Positions 58,472 to 64,000 of a DNA stretch of 64,000 bases are shown here, one piece after another. The notes beneath the pieces were generated by a model. The model ran no database searches and had not been told where the DNA came from. It was given only the letters and a program-made list of their open reading frames with translations. The DNA lies in contig JAUJOD010000001.1 of NCBI GenBank assembly GCA_030447865.1, positions 62,001-126,000 of the forward strand. Reading direction: 5' to 3'. Source of the DNA: Nocardioidaceae bacterium. GTDB lineage: Bacteria > Actinomycetota > Actinomycetes > Propionibacteriales > Nocardioidaceae. How positions within the stretch are numbered: position 1 is the stretch's first letter; every line of letters begins with the position of its first letter. Both the position numbers and the translations under genes were made by a program.

Positions 58472-59941
58472 GTGACAGACCCGGTAGTAGCGGCCGAGGA
58501 GCGCTTCCCTCGCTGCGCCGCAGCGCGAACCGTCGCCGAAGCCTGCACCGGCCTTGTCGACGACCTACGGGCGGGCGGTGGACTTCCCAGCGTTTACCTG
58601 CTCTTGGACGGTCGGCTGCGGTGCCAGGCTGCGCGCGGCTACTTCCAGGTGGTTGATGGGTTCCAGCCCGGCACGGGAGTGATCGGCCGGGTGATCGCCA
58701 CCGGCAACAGCGAAATCATCACCGACGTCAGAACGGACGAGGAGTTCATCGCCGCCGTTCCAGGGCTCCGGACGGAGGCCTGTGCGCCCGTACGAGTGCA
58801 CGGACAGGTGGTCGGCGCGGTGAACATCGAGGCGCGGACCACGCTTCCTCCGGACGTCGAAGAGATCATGACAACGGCGGCCGCCCAGCTCGGACGGAGT
58901 ATCGAGAGGGTGGGGGGGCTGCCGCCGGCCTCCCTCGCCGAGCGGCTGGCCCGCATCGCCGTCGGCTTGTCGGCGCTGACTGACGTCGCCGAGATCGAGG
59001 CCCGCTCCGTCGAGGCGGCGATTGAGTTGTCCACGATGTCCAGTGCCGCGCTCAGCCGGTGCGACAGCGCGGGCAGCTGGTCAATACGACACGCGAGCGG
59101 ACCGCTCGCTGAGGCGCTGTGCGGCTGGAGCAACACTGACCACCAGGTAATCGCCAGCTGGGTGAAGGCCGGCACGTCGTCACATTTCCCCGGCGGCGCC
59201 AGCGCTCCGCGCGGTTACGAGTTCTTGTTGCGGGCAGGGGTGCGAGCACTCGCCGTACAGCCACTGGTGGCGGGGGGTCGAGTCACGGGGCTGCTCATGA
59301 CGGCTGACACGCGATCGATCGAGCATGACGCGACGATCGGCGCGGCGATGGAGTTGCTGGCGACGCAGACCGCCGGCTCGTTGGCCACCGCCAGCGCCAT
59401 CCAAGAGCTCAGGCACCGGGCACTGCGCGACCAGCTGACGGGCCTGCGGAACGCCGCCGCCTTCACCGACGACTTACGTCGAGCGGCGTCGCGCGCGTCC
59501 GACACTGCGGGCGTTGACGAGCTCGCCTGCTTCATCATGGATGTGGATCACTTCAAGAAGGTCAACGACACCTACGGCCACCCGGCTGGCGACGACCTGC
59601 TCCGGACCTTGGCGACGGTGCTCGCCACCGAGCTGCGCGAGGGCGATCAGATCTACCGGATCGGAGGCGATGAGTTCGCCGTGCTGGCGGCGGCTGGCGA
59701 CATCGCCGAGATCTCCGCGATCGCCGATCGGCTGCTGCGAGCCGCGCGGCGTGTCCGCACCACGATCTCGATCGGTGCAACGCCGCTGACGTCCGCCGAC
59801 CCCGAAGCCGCCCGCCTGACCGCCGATCGGGCGCTGTACCAGGCCAAGGCAGCCGGGCGGGATCGGACGGTCACCGCCGCCATCGGGGCCTTCAGCGATC
59901 GTCAGCCAGTGCACCGCACGACAGTGGAGGACTACGTGTGA
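58472..59941 (+). CDS. GAF-GAF-GGDEF diguanylate cyclase
   Basis: Protein of 489 aa from the chosen GTG. Two GAF-like sensor domains (about 8-145 and 160-310; for example LRTEACAPVRVHGQVVGAVNIEA and GVRALAVQPLVAGGRVTGLLMTAD) precede a GGDEF domain (about 325-475): DQLTGLRNAAAFTDDL, FIMDVDHFKKVNDTYGHPAGDDLL and the active-site RIGGDEF (about 395-401). The intact GGDEF and metal-binding Asp predict c-di-GMP synthesis. No RxxD inhibitory site is evident upstream of GGDEF, and no EAL domain is attached. The start is uncertain: GTG 58457 and TTG 58358 are also in frame. It overlaps the phosphohexomutase by GTGA. Confidence 0.88.
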   Translation: MTDPVVAAEERFPRCAAARTVAEACTGLVDDLRAGGGLPSVYLLLDGRLRCQAARGYFQVVDGFQPGTGVIGRVIATGNSEIITDVRTDEEFIAAVPGLRTEACAPVRVHGQVVGAVNIEARTTLPPDVEEIMTTAAAQLGRSIERVGGLPPASLAERLARIAVGLSALTDVAEIEARSVEAAIELSTMSSAALSRCDSAGSWSIRHASGPLAEALCGWSNTDHQVIASWVKAGTSSHFPGGASAPRGYEFLLRAGVRALAVQPLVAGGRVTGLLMTADTRSIEHDATIGAAMELLATQTAGSLATASAIQELRHRALRDQLTGLRNAAAFTDDLRRAASRASDTAGVDELACFIMDVDHFKKVNDTYGHPAGDDLLRTLATVLATELREGDQIYRIGGDEFAVLAAAGDIAEISAIADRLLRAARRVRTTISIGATPLTSADPEAARLTADRALYQAKAAGRDRTVTAAIGAFSDRQPVHRTTVEDYV

Positions 59942-61623
59942 CGGTTCCGCCGGACCTGCGCGCAAGGGTTCGGTCCTGGATCGAGCATGACCCCGACCCG
60001 GACACCCAAGCGGAACTGAGCGGGTTGCTGTCGGCGGCCGAGTCCGACGCCGCCGTCCTCAGCGAACTGGCGGACCGGTTCGGCCAGCGCCTGGAGTTCG
60101 GCACCGCAGGCTTGCGAGGTGAGCTGGCCGGGGGTCCGAACCGGATGAACCGGGCTGTCGTCTTGCAGACGGCGGCGGGGCTTGCGTCGTACCTCATCGA
60201 CTCTGGAGGTCACGACGCGGTCGGCGCCGGGACTGGGCGCGGCGGGACCGTTGTCGTCGGCTTCGACGCCCGGCACAACTCCGACGTCTTCGCTCGCGAC
60301 ACCGCCGCAGTGCTCCGCGGGGCGGGGCTCGGAGCGGTGGTGTTGCCGCGCCCATTGCCAACTCCGCTGCTGGCGTTCGCGATCCGACGACTCGAGTGTG
60401 TCGCCGGCGTCATGGTGACCGCCTCGCACAACCCGCCCCGCGACAACGGCTACAAGGTGTACCGCGGCGACGGAAGCCAGATCGTGCCACCGGTCGACGC
60501 CGAGATATCGTCGCGCATCGATGCGGTTGGACCGCCCGACACGATCCCGCGCGGAAGCGACTTGCAGGTGCTTGACGAGTCGATCGTGCAGGCGTACGTC
60601 GACGCGCTGGCGCAACTGCCCGACCCCGCCGGGCCCAGAGATCTGGCGCTCGTCTACACGCCGCTGCACGGCGTGGGTAACGACCTGGTGGGGCAATGTC
60701 TGGTCAAGGCCGGTTTTGCCGCTCCGCTGGTGGTGCCCGAACAGGCTCGACCGGATCCAGACTTCCCTACCGTCGCGTTCCCCAACCCGGAGGAGCCCGG
60801 CGCCATGGACTTGGCGATGGCACTGGCCGCCTCCACGGGTGCGGACGTCGTGGTTGCCAACGACCCCGACGCCGACAGGTGCGCTGCGGCAGTGCCGACC
60901 GAGCGCGGTTGGCAGATGCTGCGCGGCGACGAGGTGGGGGCGCTGCTCGCTGACGCCTTGTTGCGACGCGGGGTCCGCGGAGTGTTCGCCACTACCATCG
61001 TGTCGTCGTCGCTGCTCGCCCGGATGGCTCTCGACCATGGCGTCGAGTTCGCCGAGACGTTGACCGGGTTCAAGTGGATAGGGCGGGTCCCCGGTCTCGC
61101 CTTTGGTTACGAGGAGGCCCTCGGCTACTGCGTGGCCCCTGATCTGGTCCGCGACAAGGACGGGATATCCGCTCTACTCCTGCTGGCCGAGCTCGCCGCC
61201 GCGCTCAAGGCGCAGGGCCGCACCCTGCTGGACCGGCTGGACGACATCGAGCAGGCGTACGGCGTGCACGCAACCGACCAGCTCTCGGTGCGGGTGGCGG
61301 ACCTGTCCCTCATTGCCCAGGCGATGCAGCGACTGCGGGCCAGCCCACCCGCGCAGCTGGGCGGGTTCGCCGTCGATCAGGCGGACGACCTCTCCGCCGG
61401 CAGCTCCGGTCTGCCCCCGACCGAAGGGCTGCGGTACCGGCTGCGCGAGAACGGCCGCGTCGTCGTACGGCCTTCGGGTACTGAGCCGAAGCTCAAGTGC
61501 TACCTCGAGGCCGTGGTGCCGGTCGGCGCTGGTGGGCTGGGCGCTGCTCGTCGGATTGCGGCTGACCGGCTGGCGGCGATCCGGCGGGATGTGGCGACGG
61601 CTGCGGGTCTCACGGTTGAGTGA
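59938..61623 (+). CDS. Phosphohexomutase (PmmB/PgcA-like)
   Basis: Alpha-D-phosphohexomutase of 561 aa. FGTAGLRGELAGGPNRMN at the N-terminus, catalytic-serine loop [29 protein letters not shown], metal loop NDPDADRCAAAV, LTGFKWIGRV, the sugar loop FGYEEALGYCVAPD and the phosphate-binding RPSGTEPKLKCYLE. The length is that of the longer subgroup (PmmB, Rv3308). Substrates of this subgroup include ribose-phosphate and glucose-phosphate; deoC next door would fit a phosphopentomutase-like role feeding deoxyribose-5-P, but that is inference. It is translationally coupled to the GGDEF gene. Confidence 0.9.
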   Translation: MTVPPDLRARVRSWIEHDPDPDTQAELSGLLSAAESDAAVLSELADRFGQRLEFGTAGLRGELAGGPNRMNRAVVLQTAAGLASYLIDSGGHDAVGAGTGRGGTVVVGFDARHNSDVFARDTAAVLRGAGLGAVVLPRPLPTPLLAFAIRRLECVAGVMVTASHNPPRDNGYKVYRGDGSQIVPPVDAEISSRIDAVGPPDTIPRGSDLQVLDESIVQAYVDALAQLPDPAGPRDLALVYTPLHGVGNDLVGQCLVKAGFAAPLVVPEQARPDPDFPTVAFPNPEEPGAMDLAMALAASTGADVVVANDPDADRCAAAVPTERGWQMLRGDEVGALLADALLRRGVRGVFATTIVSSSLLARMALDHGVEFAETLTGFKWIGRVPGLAFGYEEALGYCVAPDLVRDKDGISALLLLAELAAALKAQGRTLLDRLDDIEQAYGVHATDQLSVRVADLSLIAQAMQRLRASPPAQLGGFAVDQADDLSAGSSGLPPTEGLRYRLRENGRVVVRPSGTEPKLKCYLEAVVPVGAGGLGAARRIAADRLAAIRRDVATAAGLTVE

Positions 61624-61624
61624 C

Positions 61625-62260
61625 TCAGAGGAGCAGCAGGCCGGCACAGAGGGCAGCTACCGCAACTGCCACCAGCGGCAGCACCGCCCAGGACACCACC
61701 GGCTGCGTCGAGGTGCCGCTCGGCGAGCCTTTCGGCGGGGCTGCGGCCAGGTCGTGGAGCCGCGACTCGACGTACGCCTGGTAGGTCCCGCCGGCGTGCG
61801 GGTCGACCGCGGGTGAGTCACTGCGTCCGAGGGCTCCGCTGCCCCCCATACCGAAGAACCCCGGGGTGGCGTGGCCGGGCCGAGACTCCTTGACGATCGA
61901 GCGGGCAGACCGGCTCACGCCGAGGCCGTGGTAGACCTTCGTCGGCGTCACCACCCGTAACGTCTGCAGCACGAGGGCCTTCTCGATGGATGACCAGGGG
62001 ATGAACGTGTCGCTCACCATGTTGCGCAGCACCACACCGTTGGTGTGTGCCACCACCAGCGGGCGGATCAGGACCACCCAGGCGATCAGGCTCAGGATGA
62101 CGCCGACGAGGATGGCGCCTTGGTTGGCAATGGGGTCAGACACCGACGCCAACGCCAGCAGGAGGCCGGCGCCGACAGCCAGGTAACCCAGGACGCGGCC
62201 CGACAATGGAGTGAAGGTCTCGATGACCGGGCCGGCAGCAGCGACTGCTCGGTTGGCCAC
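61625..62260 (-). CDS. Membrane PH-domain-like protein
   Basis: Protein of 211 aa: two N-terminal TM helices (about 25-44, 52-71), then VVAHTNGVVLRNMVSDTFIPWSSIEKALVLQTLRVVTP, which is the bacterial PH-type core, a Gly/Ser/Pro-rich linker and a C-terminal TM helix (about 190-211). Unknown function. GTG 62260 is favoured by TACAGT 7 nt upstream. It is convergent with the phosphohexomutase gene, one base apart, with no terminator. Confidence 0.75.
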   Translation of the reverse strand: MANRAVAAAGPVIETFTPLSGRVLGYLAVGAGLLLALASVSDPIANQGAILVGVILSLIAWVVLIRPLVVAHTNGVVLRNMVSDTFIPWSSIEKALVLQTLRVVTPTKVYHGLGVSRSARSIVKESRPGHATPGFFGMGGSGALGRSDSPAVDPHAGGTYQAYVESRLHDLAAAPPKGSPSGTSTQPVVSWAVLPLVAVAVAALCAGLLLL

Positions 62261-62267
62261 GAACCTC

Positions 62268-62273
62268 ACTGTA
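62268..62273 (-). promoter_or_regulatory. Putative leaderless -10 of PH-like gene
   Basis: TACAGT on the minus strand, 7 nt before GTG 62260; it decides the start. Confidence 0.4.
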
Positions 62274-62348
62274 GCCGTCGAGCGAACCCCGCCAGGCCGT
62301 CGAGCGGGCACCGCGAGGCGAATGCTTTCGCGCCCTTCGGCCGGAGCC

Positions 62349-62354
62349 TAGACT
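62349..62354 (+). promoter_or_regulatory. Putative leaderless -10 of deoC
   Basis: TAGACT, 6 nt before GTG 62361. Confidence 0.45.
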
Positions 62355-62360
62355 TCGGGC

Positions 62361-63335
62361 GTGGCAGCACCTGTTCTCTCCGCTCCGGACGACGAGGAGC
62401 TCGTCTCCACTCCTTCGGCGCTGCGCCGCTTCCTTCGCGGGCTCCCCGGTGTCGACCAGGTGGGTTGTGAGGCGCGCGCCGCCACCTTGGCGTCTCGCTC
62501 CATCAAGACGACCGCCAAGGCGCAGGCGCTCGACCTGGCGGTTTCGATGATCGACCTGACGACGCTGGAGGGTCAAGACACCACGGGGAAGGTGCGCGCC
62601 CTGTGCGCTAAGGCGCAACGCCCCGACCCCACTGACCCCTCCTGCCCCTCGGTAGCCGCGGTCTGCGTCTATCCCGACCTCGTCTCGGCCGCACGTACGG
62701 CGCTCGGAAACTCCGGAGTCGCGGTCGCCTCGGTTGCGACGGCGTTCCCGTCCGGCCGGGCAGCGCTCGAAGTCAAGTTGCGCGACACCGCCGACGCGAT
62801 AGCGGCGGGAGCCACCGAGATCGACATGGTCATCGACCGCGGAGCCTTCCTCAGCGGCGACTTCACCAAGGTGCATGAGGAGATCGCGGCTGTGCGGGCC
62901 GCCTGCGCGACGAGCGACGGGCAGGCCGCTGCCCACCTGAAGGTCATCCTCGAGACCGGTGAGCTGATGACCTACGACAACGTGCGCCGGGCGTCGTGGC
63001 TGGCGATGCTCGCCGGCGCCGACTTCATCAAGACCAGCACCGGAAAGGTGCAGCCGGCCGCCACTCTGCCCGTGACCTTGGTGATGCTGGAGGCGGTCCG
63101 CGACTTCGCTGACGCAACCGGCCGACAGGTGGGAGTCAAGGCCGCCGGCGGCATCAGCACCGCCAAGGACGCGATCAGGTACCTGGTGATGGTCAACGAG
63201 ACAGTTGGCGACGACTGGCTGACACCCCACCTGTTTCGCTTCGGAGCCTCCCGGCTGTTGAACGACCTGCTCATGCAGCGCAGCAAGCTCGCCACCGGCC
63301 GGTACGCCGGTCACGACTACTTCACCCTCGACTAG
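62361..63335 (+). CDS. deoC: Deoxyribose-phosphate aldolase
   Basis: Class I aldolase of 324 aa that splits 2-deoxyribose-5-phosphate into acetaldehyde and glyceraldehyde-3-phosphate. SMIDLTTLEGQDT near the N-terminus, CVYPDLV, EIDMVIDRGAF, LKVILETGEL, the Schiff-base Lys224 in DFIKTSTGKV and Lys260 in VGVKAAGGI are all present. It is longer than the E. coli type (about 259 aa) owing to an N-terminal extension of about 35 residues. The aldehyde dehydrogenase gene 11 bp downstream would oxidise acetaldehyde, so the pair forms a deoxynucleoside catabolic unit. Confidence 0.95.
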   Translation: MAAPVLSAPDDEELVSTPSALRRFLRGLPGVDQVGCEARAATLASRSIKTTAKAQALDLAVSMIDLTTLEGQDTTGKVRALCAKAQRPDPTDPSCPSVAAVCVYPDLVSAARTALGNSGVAVASVATAFPSGRAALEVKLRDTADAIAAGATEIDMVIDRGAFLSGDFTKVHEEIAAVRAACATSDGQAAAHLKVILETGELMTYDNVRRASWLAMLAGADFIKTSTGKVQPAATLPVTLVMLEAVRDFADATGRQVGVKAAGGISTAKDAIRYLVMVNETVGDDWLTPHLFRFGASRLLNDLLMQRSKLATGRYAGHDYFTLD

Positions 63336-63346
63336 GAGACGCGATC

Positions 63347-64000
63347 ATGGCCTTCGACTACGCCCCGGCGCCGGAGTCCCGCGCGGTGGTCGACCTCGCG
63401 TCGTCGTACGGATTGTTCATCGGCGGTGAGTTCGTCGACGGCAGCGGCTCGAGCTTCAAGTCGATCAGCCCGGCGACCGAAGAGGTGCTCGCGGAGGTCG
63501 CCGAGGCCACCGAGGCCGACGCCGACAAAGCCGTCGCGGCGGCCCGCCGGGCCTACGCGCGCACCTGGTCGACGATGCCGGGCTCTGAGCGGGCGAAGTA
63601 CCTTTACCGCATCGCCCGGATCATCCAGGAGCGGTCTCGCGAGCTCGCCGTGCTCGAGTCGCTCGACAACGGCAAGCCGATCCGAGAGGCGCGCGACGTC
63701 GACGTACCCCTCGTCGCCGCGTACTTCTTCTACTACGCCGGCTGGGCCGACAAGCTCGAGTACGCCGCCCCCTCCTGGCAACCCGATGGGAGCCGCGGCA
63801 GCGCGCCCGCGCCGCTCGGAGTCGCCGCCCAGGTCATCCCGTGGAACTTCCCGCTGCTGATGCTGGCGTGGAAGGTGGCCCCGGCGCTGGCCTGTGGCAA
63901 CACCGTGGTGCTGAAGCCGGCGGAGACGACAGCGCTGACAGCGCTGTTCTTCGGCGAGATCTGCCAGCAGGCCGATCTGCCGCCTGGGGTCGTCAACATC
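63347..64000 (+). CDS. Aldehyde dehydrogenase (3' end outside window)
   Basis: First 218 residues of an NAD(P)-dependent aldehyde dehydrogenase. FIGGEFVDGSGSSFKSISPATEEVLAEVAEA, YFFYYAGWADKLE, the cofactor block VIPWNFPLLMLAWKVAPALACGNTVVLKP and the PAETTALTALFFGEI helix are typical. The catalytic Glu and Cys would lie beyond the right edge. ATG 63347 has AGGAG upstream and follows deoC directly, which suggests that acetaldehyde is its substrate. Confidence 0.93.
   Translation, partial: MAFDYAPAPESRAVVDLASSYGLFIGGEFVDGSGSSFKSISPATEEVLAEVAEATEADADKAVAAARRAYARTWSTMPGSERAKYLYRIARIIQERSRELAVLESLDNGKPIREARDVDVPLVAAYFFYYAGWADKLEYAAPSWQPDGSRGSAPAPLGVAAQVIPWNFPLLMLAWKVAPALACGNTVVLKPAETTALTALFFGEICQQADLPPGVVNI

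Overview
The window is high-GC DNA from an actinomycete (Actinomycetota). The evidence is the MtrA/MtrB two-component pair, a WhiB2-type protein, F420 genes (cofD/fbiB), AccD/AccE/AccA-type acyl-CoA carboxylase subunits, LpdA, two DUF222/HNH (13E12-like) genes, and many GTG starts with TANNNT hexamers 6-8 nt upstream, the usual look of leaderless actinobacterial promoters. From memory, gene order follows the Mycobacterium tuberculosis block that runs from mtrB/mtrA/sahH through manB, whiB2, fbiA/fbiB, cpsA, fadE25, purE/purK, birA/accD5, maf, accA3 and lpdA to pmmB. Family or genus cannot be assigned from the sequence alone.

Layout: (1) 1-4131, mtrB (cut by the window edge), mtrA and ahcY; ahcY carries an unusual 4 x 33 bp in-frame repeat. 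(2) 4239-10543, a frameshifted DUF222/HNH gene with a LexA-like box, a DUF402 gene, then an overlapping sugar-phosphate operon (manB, Trm112-like, SIS isomerase, CDF transporter) and a zincin-fold protein without its HExxH. (3) 10631-17150, DUF3499, exported DUF5719, a giant membrane glycosyltransferase, WhiB2-like and a Gln/Gly/Trp-tailed membrane protein. (4) 17232-21249, cofD, fbiB, DUF3105, CDP-alcohol phosphatidyltransferase and a small membrane protein in a tightly overlapping run. (5) 21246-33179, a surface-polysaccharide region: nucleotidyltransferase, GalE, Wzm/Wzt, Glf (UDP-galactopyranose mutase), two GT2 enzymes and two LCP ligases. Together these can make UDP-galactofuranose, polymerise it, export the glycan and attach it to the wall. 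A 1 kb accessory piece (24.5-25.6 kb) is flanked by duplicated gene tails. (6) 33190-37353, fadE25-like, a sulfotransferase-like gene, purE and purK. (7) 37468-40746, a decaying ECF-sigma/GerMN-Asp-box locus and gtrA with a 3-copy tail repeat. (8) 40760-52709, PH protein, birA, accD, accE, an ECF42-type sigma factor with its DGPF partner, a SOS-boxed HNH gene, DUF885, maf, acyl-CoA dehydrogenase and the biotin carboxylase/BCCP subunit. (9) 52706-64000, SpoIID and amidase with LGFP repeats, lpdA, a GGCT-like gene, GAF-GGDEF, a phosphohexomutase, a membrane PH-like gene, deoC and a truncated aldehyde dehydrogenase.

No tRNA, rRNA, CRISPR array, transposase or phage gene was recognised. The most unusual signals are short tandem repeats inside genes or at 3' gene ends, the ahcY insertion, the duplicated-tail accessory segment, paired divergent promoters sharing a TA, LexA-like boxes before both DUF222/HNH genes, and three genes broken by single-base lesions. 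Two of those lesions lie in G runs, so sequencing error must be excluded.
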